Assembly: GCA_002450015.1 (NCBI GenBank)
Contig: DJYG01000035.1
Location: forward strand, 1-64,000
Reading direction: 5' to 3'
DNA length: 64,000 nt
Source of the DNA: Cyanobacteria bacterium UBA6984
Lineage (GTDB): Bacteria; Cyanobacteriota; Vampirovibrionia; Gastranaerophilales; Gastranaerophilaceae
The notes under the pieces were generated by a model. It made no database searches. It had not been told where the DNA came from and worked only from the letters and a program-made list of their open reading frames with translations. Shown piece by piece: positions 50,963-60,285 of the stretch. Position 1 is the first letter of the stretch. Each line of letters opens with the position of its first letter. A program made the translations under genes and the position numbers.

Positions 50963-52183
50963 ATGTGTGAATTAAAAAATGAAAATATTTCATACGAAAA
51001 TGAAAAAGAATTTTTCGATAAAAACTATAATATTTCATATTATGATGAAAATTTACCAAAACCTTCGAATGATTTAATATTTATGCATTATATTTCGTCC
51101 TGTGTTATATATGGTTTGGGTGCTTTGGTTTTGTTTTTTAATCCTTATTTTAAAACTGTTGCTCAAAATTTTCAATATTCTTATGAAGTCATAACGTGTG
51201 CTTTTTTTGCATATTTGCTTTTTGCTCCGTTATTTTTATTTACTATAAAACCTAAGACAATATACGTTTCTCACAGTATAGAAGTTATGAATTATATTTT
51301 AAAATTAGTAAAAAGAGAAGGGTTAAAGAAAAATTTGACGTCGGCAGAGATTATTGAATGGTTGAAGCCGACATATAAACAACAACAATCATTGATTTTA
51401 TATTTTGTAAAATTCTTTTTTGGACCACAGCTTACAATATGGTCCATAGTTCATTTTAGCCAATTTCAAATATATTTGAATAAACTATTTAAACTAATTT
51501 CTTTTACACAGCAAAGCGGATATGATTTTACGTATGTTATTAAATCTTCAAAATTACTGCTTAATTATCGAGATAATATATATCTTGTGCTATTCCAACT
51601 TTTATATTTCTTTGATTGCTTTTTCTTTGCAATAGGATACTGTACAGAGTTAACATTCTTAAAAAATAGAATAAGAACAGTTGAATCAAGTATATTGGGT
51701 ATTGTTTTTTGTTTAGCTTGTTATGCTCCATTCAGTAATATAGTTACAACAAATTTTCCTTGGAAACATTCTGAAATTGTTATGAATGTTACATCAAATC
51801 CTATTGATTTTATAAATTGGGTATTTTATGCAGTTGCTTTAGTTTTAATTATATTATATGTGTCAGCGTCATTTGCTTTATTTACCAAAGCAAGTAATAT
51901 GACCAATCGAGGCACTTGTAAAATATTCCCTTATAATATTGTAAGACATCCGGCTTATTCAACAAAAGTTGGATTATGGTGGTTTTCCTCTATTATATTA
52001 GTAAAAAGATTATTATCAAATGCAAATTATGAACAAATATGCTTGGTAATATTCTGTGGTATAATTTGGACGTTTATTTACTATATGCGTGCTATAACTG
52101 AAGAACGTCACTTATCTCTTGACCCTGAATATAGAGAATATACTAAAAAAGTCAAGTATAAATTTATACCATACTTATGGTAG
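50963..52183 (+). CDS. isoprenylcysteine/phospholipid methyltransferase-like membrane protein
   Basis: ATG 50963 follows TTTTGGAGG. The 406-residue protein has about eight membrane helices. Its last 90 residues carry the ICMT/PEMT-type signature: YNIVRHPAYSTKVGLWWFS, then the RAITEERHLSLDPEYREY motif that binds S-adenosylmethionine. The N-terminal 200 residues are extra compared with minimal family members. The substrate could be a lipid or prenylated group. It converges on the radical SAM gene. Confidence 0.75.
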   Translation: MCELKNENISYENEKEFFDKNYNISYYDENLPKPSNDLIFMHYISSCVIYGLGALVLFFNPYFKTVAQNFQYSYEVITCAFFAYLLFAPLFLFTIKPKTIYVSHSIEVMNYILKLVKREGLKKNLTSAEIIEWLKPTYKQQQSLILYFVKFFFGPQLTIWSIVHFSQFQIYLNKLFKLISFTQQSGYDFTYVIKSSKLLLNYRDNIYLVLFQLLYFFDCFFFAIGYCTELTFLKNRIRTVESSILGIVFCLACYAPFSNIVTTNFPWKHSEIVMNVTSNPIDFINWVFYAVALVLIILYVSASFALFTKASNMTNRGTCKIFPYNIVRHPAYSTKVGLWWFSSIILVKRLLSNANYEQICLVIFCGIIWTFIYYMRAITEERHLSLDPEYREYTKKVKYKFIPYLW

Positions 52184-53254
52184 TTATCTGACTTCAAGTT
52201 CGCAGCACATTTGACAAGCTCCAAAAACTTTAGAAACTTTTAAATTTTTTCTGAAACAACAGTAGTTAGGTTTGTTGAAAATCTCTTTTATGCTGTTTTC
52301 TTTTACATTGCCTATTTTTTGAGAAAGACATGGGTAAACATTGCCTTCAGGTGTAATAAATGTATTTGAGAATGGAAATTTACAAGGTTTATAAATTTCA
52401 CTTATGGGTTTGCTGATATCTGTGTTAAAAAATTCTTCAATTTTTTTGATTGGATTTTTAGTAAGTTCAAATTTTGGTGAAAATCTTATAAGAGTTTTAG
52501 AATGTTTTTTTAAGCTTTCTAATTCTAAATAAATTTCTTTGAAATGTTCCATGTCAAAATAAAGCTTTATTGGATAATCAGCGTTAAATTCAGGCATGAA
52601 ACTATCAAAAAGCTGTGAATTTTGTTTTAAATTGTTATTTCTTAAAAATGATATTGATAAAAATTCAAATCCCATATCGCTGCACATTTTATATAATTTA
52701 GGTAAATCATCTAAATTGTTTTCAAGGACGATAGTTTTAATGTCAATCATTGGGCGTTTTTTATATTTGTTAATAAGTTCTAAATTTGAATATATTTTGT
52801 CGAAAATACCTTCTTTATTTCTATTTAAATCGTGATTTTTTCCATATCCATCTAAAGATACTGATAATAAAATCATTTTATTTTTGATAAATGCTTGAAT
52901 AATTTCATCATTAATTAATATACCGTTAGATACAACATTAACTTTTCCAAAAGTTTTTTTACAAGCTTTTTCCAAAATAGGTATAAAATCTTGTCTTATA
53001 AGTGGTTCACCACCTACAAGTGTAACGATAGAATAAAATGGAATTTGTTCAATAATGTTAAACCAATCTTGAGTTGAAAGTTCCTGTTTGTTACGATTAC
53101 TCCCTACATAGCAATATGGACATTTTAAATTACATTTATATGTAAGTTCAAAAAAATATCTTAAAGGCATTAGAGCTTTGCCGTATTTTGAGTTATATGC
53201 AGGTATTGCATATATGTTTCTAAATAAATCAAATAATTTTGAATAATTTAACAT
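52184..53254 (-). CDS. radical SAM / SPASM protein
   Basis: This 356-residue protein has the iron-sulfur motif CNLKCPYC at about residues 41-48, VTLVGGEPLIR, and a C-terminal SPASM-type Cys set (YKPCKFPF, VYPCLSQ, CCFRK, ACQMCCE). Such enzymes modify peptides or small molecules. No precursor peptide is evident nearby. TATAAT (53261-53266, minus strand) lies 6 nt before the ATG with no ribosome site. Confidence 0.9.
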   Translation of the reverse strand: MLNYSKLFDLFRNIYAIPAYNSKYGKALMPLRYFFELTYKCNLKCPYCYVGSNRNKQELSTQDWFNIIEQIPFYSIVTLVGGEPLIRQDFIPILEKACKKTFGKVNVVSNGILINDEIIQAFIKNKMILLSVSLDGYGKNHDLNRNKEGIFDKIYSNLELINKYKKRPMIDIKTIVLENNLDDLPKLYKMCSDMGFEFLSISFLRNNNLKQNSQLFDSFMPEFNADYPIKLYFDMEHFKEIYLELESLKKHSKTLIRFSPKFELTKNPIKKIEEFFNTDISKPISEIYKPCKFPFSNTFITPEGNVYPCLSQKIGNVKENSIKEIFNKPNYCCFRKNLKVSKVFGACQMCCELEVR

Positions 53255-53316
53255 AAGGCAATTATACTCTAAAAAAATACGTTTTACATAAAATCTTTTT
53301 AATGTAAAATGGAGCT

Positions 53317-53853
53317 ATGGAAAAATTTGCCATAAAAATTTCACCAATGAAAAAAGAGGATTTAGACGGTATTTTAAAAATAGAAGAAGCCTCTTATGGT
53401 GAACATCATTGGTCTAAAGATTCTTTTTATTCTGAATTATCAAATAAATTAGCCAAATATTTCTGCGCATTTGACGAAAGTAATAATTTATTAGGCTATG
53501 CAGGAAGTTGGCTTGTTATAGATGAGGCTCACATAACAAATATTGCAGTTGCCCCGCAGTATCGGGGTAAAAAAGTAGGAGAGTCGTTACTCACGGCAAT
53601 TTTTGATGCGTGTTATAAAAATATGGTTAAATATCTTACTTTAGAAGTTAGGGTTAGTAATACACCTGCAATAAAATTGTATGAAAAGTATGCATTTAAA
53701 TCCTTAGGTACTAGAAAAGGTTATTATCAAAATAACAACGAAGATGCTTTAATTATGTGGACAGAAAATATATTTTGGGATAAATTTAAATTAAAATACA
53801 ATGAAAATCTTAAGAACCTGAAAGAAAAAATAATTATTTATGAAGATAGATAA
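53317..53853 (+). CDS. rimI: RimI-like N-acetyltransferase
   Basis: This 178-residue GNAT protein has ITNIAVAPQYRGKKVGESLL (acetyl-CoA loop) and LEVRVSNTPAIKLYEKYAF with KGYYQNNNEDALIM, the RimI hallmark. RimI acetylates the N-terminal Ala of ribosomal protein S18. The C-terminal 35-residue basic extension is unusual. TAAAAT lies 6 nt before the ATG; -35 TTTACA at 53283-53288. It overlaps the bioY gene. Confidence 0.88.
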   Translation: MEKFAIKISPMKKEDLDGILKIEEASYGEHHWSKDSFYSELSNKLAKYFCAFDESNNLLGYAGSWLVIDEAHITNIAVAPQYRGKKVGESLLTAIFDACYKNMVKYLTLEVRVSNTPAIKLYEKYAFKSLGTRKGYYQNNNEDALIMWTENIFWDKFKLKYNENLKNLKEKIIIYEDR

Positions 53854-54529
53854 ACCTGAGATTGTAAAAAAAGAAAATGTATTTAAATATAATGGCGAAC
53901 CTGTAAAAATGACTTTAGGTACGCTAATATTGACATGTTTTTGTGTGTTATTGCTTATTGTTGCAACGTTTACTCAACTGTCATTTACACATTTTATAAT
54001 TCCCGGTGATTTTTTAAATTACATAAATACTGATGGTATCAGTACAGATGTAAAACAACATTTTTTTAAATATTACAGGTATATTCCTCAAATTCCTGTA
54101 ATTCTTTTTATTGCCGCTTTTTTGGGTAAAATTTTTGGTGTAATTGCAGTATTTGTTTATATTGCAATAGGTTTGTTTGTATATCCTGTTTTTGCTCTTG
54201 GTGGTGGACTGAAATATTTATTAGATTATAATTTTGGGTATATATTTGCATATATTCCTGCTGTATTTTTTGCTGCATCAATATTAAGAAACGGCTTTTC
54301 GGTAAAGAATATTCTGCAAGCTGCTTTTGTTGCTGTTTTAACGATACACTTTATTGGTATTTTATACACATTGTTAATTGGAGCAATAAGTCATACTTCT
54401 AATACATTACTTTTAGGTTGGATAATAGCTCAAAGTGGTGTTAAAATCCTATATGATTATATGTTTAGTGTTGTAGCTATTCTTGTTGGTGAATTCTCAA
54501 AACGTTTTCTTTGGATAATAATGTGTTAA
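53840..54529 (+). CDS. bioY: BioY-family biotin transporter subunit
   Basis: This 229-residue membrane protein has five to six helices. It resembles BioY substrate-binding subunits of ECF transporters: YIPQIPVILFIAAFLGK, then VYPVFALGGGLKYLLDYNFG and a C-terminal GVKILYDYMFS. It captures biotin. No ECF ATPase genes are present in the window. The gene overlaps rimI by 14 nt. Confidence 0.8.
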   Translation: MKIDKPEIVKKENVFKYNGEPVKMTLGTLILTCFCVLLLIVATFTQLSFTHFIIPGDFLNYINTDGISTDVKQHFFKYYRYIPQIPVILFIAAFLGKIFGVIAVFVYIAIGLFVYPVFALGGGLKYLLDYNFGYIFAYIPAVFFAASILRNGFSVKNILQAAFVAVLTIHFIGILYTLLIGAISHTSNTLLLGWIIAQSGVKILYDYMFSVVAILVGEFSKRFLWIIMC

Positions 54530-54614
54530 AATCTGTAAATATTATCGAAACAAAACAGCAAATTTATTTTTTATCAATTTTGTATTTCTGTATAGTTTTT
54601 TATAAGGAGAAAAC

Positions 54615-54767
54615 ATGACATCATCAAAAGCAAAAAAGCAAGTGAATGAAGAGTCAAAAGAGGATGAGTTTGACACTTATCTAAAAAATCAGTGCATGAA
54701 AACGACTTTCAATGGTATTGAGATAGAATCGTTTGCTTGGTATGAGAAAATGCTTGGTGTTAAGTAA
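54615..54767 (+). CDS. small acidic protein of unknown function
   Basis: A 50-residue protein (MTSSKAKKQVNEESKED at the start, WYEKMLGVK at the end) with ATAAGGAG before the ATG and its own terminator at 54790-54826. It is polar and helical, with no membrane segment. Function unknown. Confidence 0.65.
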   Translation: MTSSKAKKQVNEESKEDEFDTYLKNQCMKTTFNGIEIESFAWYEKMLGVK

Positions 54768-54789
54768 AAAAATGAATATTTGTTATTAG

Positions 54790-54826
54790 CAAAAGGGAGA
54801 TATTTTATATAAAATATCTCCCTTTT
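54790..54826 (+). terminator. strong terminator
   Basis: AAAAGGGAGATATTTTA and its complement, followed by TTTTGTTTTTG. Confidence 0.85.
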
Positions 54827-54833
54827 GTTTTTG

Positions 54834-54862
54834 TTGACCTTTTTAATCAAAAATGTTAAAAT
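54834..54862 (+). promoter_or_regulatory. promoter of the 54888 pilin
   Basis: TTGACC (54834-54839), 17 nt, TAAAAT (54857-54862), 25 nt before the ATG. Confidence 0.75.
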
Positions 54863-54887
54863 AAGTTCATTATAAGGAGAAAAGTAT

Positions 54888-55607
54888 ATGTATCGTAATA
54901 AATTTGCATTCACTTTGCCGGAAGTCTTAATGACACTACTTGTATTGGGTGTTGTTGTAGCATTTACAATTCCGATTGTTGTGCAAAATTCATACGGTAG
55001 AGAAACCGTATTGAAGGTTAGAAAAGCTTATTCAATATTGTCAAATTCGTATGAAAATGTTTCTACAAAATATGGTGGCATTTCAGAATGGGATACTGTA
55101 AGTTCAGCTTCTTACGGAGCTAAGATGGCAAATAGTATATTGCTTGGAACAAATTGCGGTACAGCAAGCAATTTAACGACAAATAATGATTGTATGCCGG
55201 GTTGTCCGAAAATTTATAAAGCAAATGGTGGCAGTTTAGAGGTTTGTACGTCATCGGATGTTGCAAAATTGATGGCAGCAGATGGAATTTCTTATGCATT
55301 TCAAATAGAGGATTCTACTTGTGGAATTGATATTACTGATAATGCTGCAAATGCTCCGGTTAATTTGAAACATATTTGTGGTACTGCAATTGCGGATATA
55401 TATCATTCGAAAGCCGGAAAAAATAAAAATTTATATGGTTCAGATATATTTTTATTCTATATAACTTCTGACGGTGTGATTCCTGCAGGTATTGATTTAG
55501 ATAAAAAATATCCTTACAAAGCTTCAGATTGTGTTAAGAGAATTACAAAAGACGCATTTGGTTGTGCTGCAAAACTTGTTTATGATAAAGAAAAGATTGA
55601 TGAATAA
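54888..55607 (+). CDS. type IV prepilin-like protein
   Basis: This 239-residue protein starts MYRNKFAFTLPEVLMTLLVLG: the +5 Glu is kept, but Pro replaces the usual Ala before it. ATAAGGAG precedes the ATG. The mature part has several Cys pairs (GTNCGT, DCMPGCP, STCGID, HICGT, GCAAK) and a DIFLFYITSDGVIP strand shared with the next pilin. The two adjacent genes each have their own promoter. Confidence 0.9.
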   Translation: MYRNKFAFTLPEVLMTLLVLGVVVAFTIPIVVQNSYGRETVLKVRKAYSILSNSYENVSTKYGGISEWDTVSSASYGAKMANSILLGTNCGTASNLTTNNDCMPGCPKIYKANGGSLEVCTSSDVAKLMAADGISYAFQIEDSTCGIDITDNAANAPVNLKHICGTAIADIYHSKAGKNKNLYGSDIFLFYITSDGVIPAGIDLDKKYPYKASDCVKRITKDAFGCAAKLVYDKEKIDE

Positions 55608-55612
55608 TTTTG

Positions 55613-55641
55613 TTGACAACTATTTAAAATGGTTGTATTAT
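55613..55641 (+). promoter_or_regulatory. promoter of the 55681 pilin
   Basis: TTGACA (55613-55618), exactly 17 nt, TATTAT (55636-55641), 39 nt before ATG 55681. Close to consensus. Confidence 0.85.
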
Positions 55642-55680
55642 TACAAAAAATGCGAACATAGCAAAAAGGAGAAAATTTAT

Positions 55681-56469
55681 ATGAAATTTCAGAAAAATTT
55701 AGCTTTTACATTAGCAGAAACACTAATTGTAATGGGTATTATAGGTGTTGTTGCAGCTTTAACTATTCCATCTTTGACAAATAGTACAAATAACAAAGAT
55801 GTTGTTGCAAAAGTAAGAAAAGCTCATACAAATTTGGAAGATGCGTTTGGTCGTATGGTTGGAACATACGGAGAAATGGATGAATGGGGTGCTCTTGATA
55901 CTAGCACATTCAGTAAAAGATTAATAGGTTCTATGAAGTTAACAAAAAGCTGTGGAGCTAATGAAACAGGCAATTGTTTTGGTGATAATACCGCATTGTT
56001 TGGAACAGCAGGTACCCAAACAATGGGTGATGCTGAAAAAAATACGTCTGTGTATAAAGTTATAAAAGCTGACGGTGTTTCATTAGGATTTTATTTGGAT
56101 GAGAATACAACTTGTACTGCAAAAGCTGCAGATAGTAACATTGTTCAAGACTTAAAAGAAATTTGCGGTGTTGCTTTAATTGATGTTGACGGTCCAAATA
56201 AAGGTAAAAACAAACATGGTCAAGATTTATTTGAATTTTATATCACAAAAAAAGGTATATACCCTGTTGGAACTGCTGATGATACAAAATTTAAATATGT
56301 TGATAATTGTATAAAAACAGGTAATAATACGTCAAACCAATCTCAAGCATGTACAGCATGGGTTGTTTATAATGGAAACTTAGATTATAAAAGAGCAACA
56401 TCTGAAGGCAAATGTGAGAGTGATGCCAATAAAACTCTCGACTTTACAAAAAATGTTTCTTGTGACTAA
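55681..56469 (+). CDS. type IV prepilin-like protein
   Basis: ATG 55681 follows AAAAAGGAG. The 262-residue protein begins MKFQKNLAFTLAETLIVMG, then a helix ending SLTNSTNNKDVVAKVRKAH that is related to the 19603/25709 group. A DVDGPNKGKNKHGQDLFEFY motif and Cys-containing loops follow. It may form minor pilins with its neighbour; no assembly ATPase or peptidase is in the window. Confidence 0.92.
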   Translation: MKFQKNLAFTLAETLIVMGIIGVVAALTIPSLTNSTNNKDVVAKVRKAHTNLEDAFGRMVGTYGEMDEWGALDTSTFSKRLIGSMKLTKSCGANETGNCFGDNTALFGTAGTQTMGDAEKNTSVYKVIKADGVSLGFYLDENTTCTAKAADSNIVQDLKEICGVALIDVDGPNKGKNKHGQDLFEFYITKKGIYPVGTADDTKFKYVDNCIKTGNNTSNQSQACTAWVVYNGNLDYKRATSEGKCESDANKTLDFTKNVSCD

Positions 56470-56488
56470 TAATATTAGTTGTTAATAA

Positions 56489-56526
56489 AAAAGTCGGAAA
56501 CTTTATTGAAAGTTTCCGACTTTTTG
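56489..56526 (+). terminator. terminator
   Basis: AAAAAGTCGGAAACTTT and its complement around a 4-nt loop, ending in T5; it also serves the convergent gene at 56536. Confidence 0.85.
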
Positions 56527-56535
56527 GTGATTTAG

Positions 56536-57426
56536 TTAATATTCAAAAAGAAATTTATCTTCAGAAATTTTAGCATTTGAACCAATAGGAATTGTTAGTT
56601 TGTTTTTGTTATGAGTAATTTTAAATCCACCAAGGACTGGAATATTTAATTCTTTTGATAGTTCTTTAAAAAAGCTTTCTAAAAGCTGTTTATCGCCACA
56701 TTTTAAAAAGTCGCCTAATATCAAACCATTAATATTTTGTTTAAATTTTTCTATGTTTAGCAATTGTGTAAACATTTTGTCTATTTTATAAACAGGTTCA
56801 TTTAAATCTTCTGCAAAAAATATAAACTTTTCATCAGGTATAAAGTCAATTCCGCATAGAGATGTTACGGTTGCTAAGTTGCCGCCAAACAAAATTCCCT
56901 CAGCATTTCCTGATTGATATATTTTTTTAGCTTTAACATTTTCAGTTGAAAAATGAGTAAAAGCCTTTAAAAATTTTGTAAAAGTAAAATCAGATATTTT
57001 ATTAATTCCAAAATCACCTTGGCACATTGGCGCGTGGTAAGTAATAAGATTAGATTTTTTCATAAGCATTATGCATAATGCTGTTATGTCTGAGTATCCT
57101 GCAAAAAACTTTGGATGTTTTTGTATTAAATCATAATTAATTTTATTTATTAATCTTATACAGCCGTATCCGCCTCGAAGGCAAAATATTCCATTGATAT
57201 TATTATCTTCAAAAAAAGTGTGCAAATCATCAAGTCTTTCTTCATCTGTTCCAGCCAAATAATTTTTTTTATTAAAAATATTTTTTCCAAAAACAATATT
57301 GTAACCCAAATCTTCAAAAATTTTTTTTGCTTTCAAAGCTCCGTCTTTACTTTCAACACATCCTGCCGGAGCAATAATACCAATTGTATCACCTAAATTT
57401 AATCTTTTTGGTTTAATTAAATTCAT
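56536..57426 (-). CDS. LD-carboxypeptidase (S66 family)
   Basis: ATG 57426 is chosen as homologues start at the LNLGDTIGIIAPAG segment. The 296-residue protein has CLRGGYGCIRLI, FAGYSDITAL (nucleophile Ser), GGNLATVTSLCG, and NGLILGDFLKCG with the catalytic Glu and His region near the end. S66 enzymes remove the terminal D-Ala from cytoplasmic murein tetrapeptides or cleave microcin C. Its gene diverges from dnaX. Confidence 0.9.
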   Translation of the reverse strand: MNLIKPKRLNLGDTIGIIAPAGCVESKDGALKAKKIFEDLGYNIVFGKNIFNKKNYLAGTDEERLDDLHTFFEDNNINGIFCLRGGYGCIRLINKINYDLIQKHPKFFAGYSDITALCIMLMKKSNLITYHAPMCQGDFGINKISDFTFTKFLKAFTHFSTENVKAKKIYQSGNAEGILFGGNLATVTSLCGIDFIPDEKFIFFAEDLNEPVYKIDKMFTQLLNIEKFKQNINGLILGDFLKCGDKQLLESFFKELSKELNIPVLGGFKITHNKNKLTIPIGSNAKISEDKFLFEY

Positions 57427-57466
57427 AATAGTTCTATTTCCTTTTGGCTTAGGATATAATAATATC

Positions 57467-59356
57467 ATGAACGAAAATTATATTCCATTATATAGAAAGT
57501 ACAGACCTCAAATGTTGGAAGAGATTGTAGGTCAAGAACATGTAAAAAAAGCACTTGCAAATGCGATAAAATTAAATAAAATTTCACACGCATATTTGTT
57601 TACAGGCCCTAGAGGTACAGGTAAAACTTCAACGGCAAGAATTTTGGCTAAATCTTTAAATTGTGTGGAAGGTCCGACCATAAAACCATGCGGAAAGTGT
57701 GCAAGCTGTGTTGATATAACAAATTCAACTCCGCTGGATGTAATTGAAATTGACGCAGCAAGTAATCGCTCTGTTAATGATGCGCAAAATATTTTGGAAA
57801 AAATTCAATATGCACCTGTAAATGGTAAATATAAAATATATATTATAGATGAAGTTCACATGCTTACGGTACAAGCATTTAATGCTCTGTTAAAAACGCT
57901 TGAAGAACCGCCTGAAAATGTGATATTTATACTAGCAACAACAGAAGTTCACAAAGTTTTAGATACAATAAAAAGCCGCTGCCAGCGCTTTGATTTTAAA
58001 AGAATTACAACAGAAGATATAGTAAAACATTTAAAATACATATCCAAACTTGAAAAAATTAATATTGAGGATGATGCTGTTTTAACAATTGCCAAAAACT
58101 CAGCAGGCGGAATGCGTGATAGCTTGGCATTATTAGATCAGTTAAGTGTTCTTGATTCAGATAAAGCAATTACAACAGATGATATTAATTCTCTTTTAGG
58201 CAGGTTGTCTTTTGATATTTTAAGTCGTTTATCAGACTGCATTATTAGTTCTAATCCAAGTGAAGCTATTGAAATTATTGAAGAAATTTATAATTCAGGA
58301 AATGAACCATCTCAAGTTCTTTTAAATCTTTTAAATTATTTTAAAAATATATTGATAGTTAAAAATTGCAATTCAGAACTTGTGCTTGAATTGACTCAAA
58401 CAACAGAAACCCAGCTGGAAACAATAAAAAAACAATCAGAAAAGCTTGAAACTCATCAAATTATATTTTTAATAGAAAGAACATCTCATTATATAAATGA
58501 ATTAAAAACAACTACAAATCAGCACACATGGTTAGAAGTTGCGATGATTGATTTGTCTAATTTATCAGAAAATACAAAGCTTGTGGATATACAAAACAGG
58601 TTAATGAAATTAGAAAATTGTGAAATTTCTCAAGAAATTCAACCAAAGTATAAGACTCCGCCACACCCTGTTCAAAAGCCATCAATGAAACCGGCAGGAG
58701 CAGAAAAGCTTGCTGCCAAGCCAATTGTTCAACATTCTGTCGAAATTCCTAAAAATGAATATACAGAAGATAAAATAAATAATTATAATAAACCAATTGA
58801 AAAATCTAAAGAGGATAGTGTTTCTGTTAACAATAACGAATTGAATTCATCAGATATCAAAGATTTATGGAAAAAACTTTTAGAAAATATTGACAGTATG
58901 CCAACAAGACAACTGTTAATTCAACAAGCAAAACCTGTAATAATTTCTCCGAAAACGGTTATAATTACAGTAAGACAGGAAGGTTTTTTAAACAACATAA
59001 ATAATACAAATAAAAAGCAAATGATAATAGAAGCTGTAAATAAATTATTTAATAATCAAAAAACAAATGTAGTTATACGTTTACCTCAGTCTTCTGATAG
59101 CAGCGCTGCTGCAATTGATAAAGAATTAAAAAATATAGTTCAAGAAAATAAAAGACAAGAAGAAAAAGAAGAAGCATTAAAGGATATTTATAAACCAACT
59201 GATAATCCTGATATGGTTGAGTTTGTTGCAAATCCTGATGAGAGTTTAGATGAAAATGAAAATACAAATGTCGAACAACCAATTAAACAATCTGAGGTGC
59301 TATCGGACAGAGCAAAAATGGTAAAAGACCTGTTTAATGGCAAAATCGTGGAATAA
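57467..59356 (+). CDS. dnaX: DNA polymerase III subunits gamma/tau
   Basis: This 629-residue clamp-loader ATPase starts NYIPLYRKYRPQMLEEIVGQ. It has Walker A GPRGTGKT, a zinc site CGKCASC, Walker B IIDEVHML and sensor 1 segments. The C-terminal third is a variable tau-like region rich in Lys and Gln. TATAAT (57455-57460) lies exactly 6 nt before ATG 57467 and there is no ribosome site, so the mRNA is probably leaderless. Confidence 0.96.
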   Translation: MNENYIPLYRKYRPQMLEEIVGQEHVKKALANAIKLNKISHAYLFTGPRGTGKTSTARILAKSLNCVEGPTIKPCGKCASCVDITNSTPLDVIEIDAASNRSVNDAQNILEKIQYAPVNGKYKIYIIDEVHMLTVQAFNALLKTLEEPPENVIFILATTEVHKVLDTIKSRCQRFDFKRITTEDIVKHLKYISKLEKINIEDDAVLTIAKNSAGGMRDSLALLDQLSVLDSDKAITTDDINSLLGRLSFDILSRLSDCIISSNPSEAIEIIEEIYNSGNEPSQVLLNLLNYFKNILIVKNCNSELVLELTQTTETQLETIKKQSEKLETHQIIFLIERTSHYINELKTTTNQHTWLEVAMIDLSNLSENTKLVDIQNRLMKLENCEISQEIQPKYKTPPHPVQKPSMKPAGAEKLAAKPIVQHSVEIPKNEYTEDKINNYNKPIEKSKEDSVSVNNNELNSSDIKDLWKKLLENIDSMPTRQLLIQQAKPVIISPKTVIITVRQEGFLNNINNTNKKQMIIEAVNKLFNNQKTNVVIRLPQSSDSSAAAIDKELKNIVQENKRQEEKEEALKDIYKPTDNPDMVEFVANPDESLDENENTNVEQPIKQSEVLSDRAKMVKDLFNGKIVE

Positions 59357-59399
59357 TTACCGAATGTAAATTTTTTGTCACGATTTGTTATTTAAGATG

Positions 59400-59535
59400 T
59401 TTGGAGGGGTACTTATATAATGTACCCCATTTAAGTATAGTATAAAATTTAACTCATATATATGCGTTAAAGAGCATCTGACGAACTCTTAAAATTCTTG
59501 TGTACCGATTTGGTTTGTCAGATGTTTTTTTTATT
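59400..59535 (+). ncRNA. possible small RNA or long dnaX trailer
   Basis: GGGGTAC/GTACCCC forms a hairpin at about 59406-59427. CATCTGAC (59477-59484) then pairs with GTCAGATG (about 59517-59524) over a long loop and runs into eight T. TATAGT/TATAAA boxes at about 59437-59448 could start a transcript of about 75 nt. It might simply be the dnaX terminator. Confidence 0.35.
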
Positions 59536-59989
59536 GTAATCTGACTTTAACAACGGCTTTTTTTACGTAATCAGGATGTTCAACACAAATTTGAGGTTTG
59601 TGTACGTCGTGAGGGTATAAAATTACAAAATCATTTTCTTTTAATAGAAAAATTTCTTGCGGTAATGATGTGCTTAAAAATTCTACATCTTTTTCTTGAT
59701 TATAATGCTCGATAGTTCTAAAATTTTGAATTTCGCCAATGCCTATTTGTTCTTTACCTTCTATGATAAATTGAATATCAATATATTTTCTGTGTGCTTC
59801 CCATTGACATTCATTTTGTGGTTTTGTTTGATAATCCTGTATATTTGCATATACGTCATCTCCCAAAATATTATATTTTCCGTTTTCAAATAATTTAAGA
59901 TTATTTTTTTCTATAAATTCTAATCCTAACTCCATTTTATTAGATAAGTTATAGCAATATTTAATATGTTTTAATGAGTTTTTAATCAT
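59531..59989 (-). CDS. YhcH/YjgK/YiaL (DUF386) family protein
   Basis: This 152-residue cupin-like protein has EAHRKYIDIQFIIEGKEQIG, the family core with metal-binding His and Glu, and YPHDVHKPQI near the end. Members act as sugar anomerases or sialic-acid-linked proteins (NanQ), which may tie in with nanE at 6460. TATACT (59996-60001, minus strand) is 6 nt before the ATG. Confidence 0.9.
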   Translation of the reverse strand: MIKNSLKHIKYCYNLSNKMELGLEFIEKNNLKLFENGKYNILGDDVYANIQDYQTKPQNECQWEAHRKYIDIQFIIEGKEQIGIGEIQNFRTIEHYNQEKDVEFLSTSLPQEIFLLKENDFVILYPHDVHKPQICVEHPDYVKKAVVKVRLQ

Positions 59990-60012
59990 GGTTTTAGTAT
60001 ATCATAAAGTTT

Positions 60013-60285
60013 ATGAATAATAAAATCTTTTACACTTATATGTTATTAACCGTGAATAATACGTATTACTGCGGATATACAGATGATATAGAAAAGCGTT
60101 ATAAAAAGCATCTCTCCGGTACGGGTGCAAAATATACAAAAGCTAACAAACCTATAAAAATAGCATATTGTAAGTCTTTTGCGACAAAATCCGAAGCAAT
60201 GAAAGAAGAATGCCGAATAAAAAAATTATCAAGAGCGGACAAAGATATTTTAGTTAAAAATTTTGAAATTAATCAAAACCGGTAG
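60013..60285 (+). CDS. GIY-YIG nuclease-fold protein (UPF0213 type)
   Basis: This 90-residue protein has the spaced YMLLTVNN/YYCGYT pair of GIY-YIG strands, the conserved Arg in EKRYKKHLSG, and the Glu in EAMKEECRIKKLSR. Small stand-alone members may be DNA-repair nucleases. Its start is only 23 bp from that of the divergent YhcH gene, and a weak TATCAT lies 7 nt upstream. Confidence 0.9.
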   Translation: MNNKIFYTYMLLTVNNTYYCGYTDDIEKRYKKHLSGTGAKYTKANKPIKIAYCKSFATKSEAMKEECRIKKLSRADKDILVKNFEINQNR

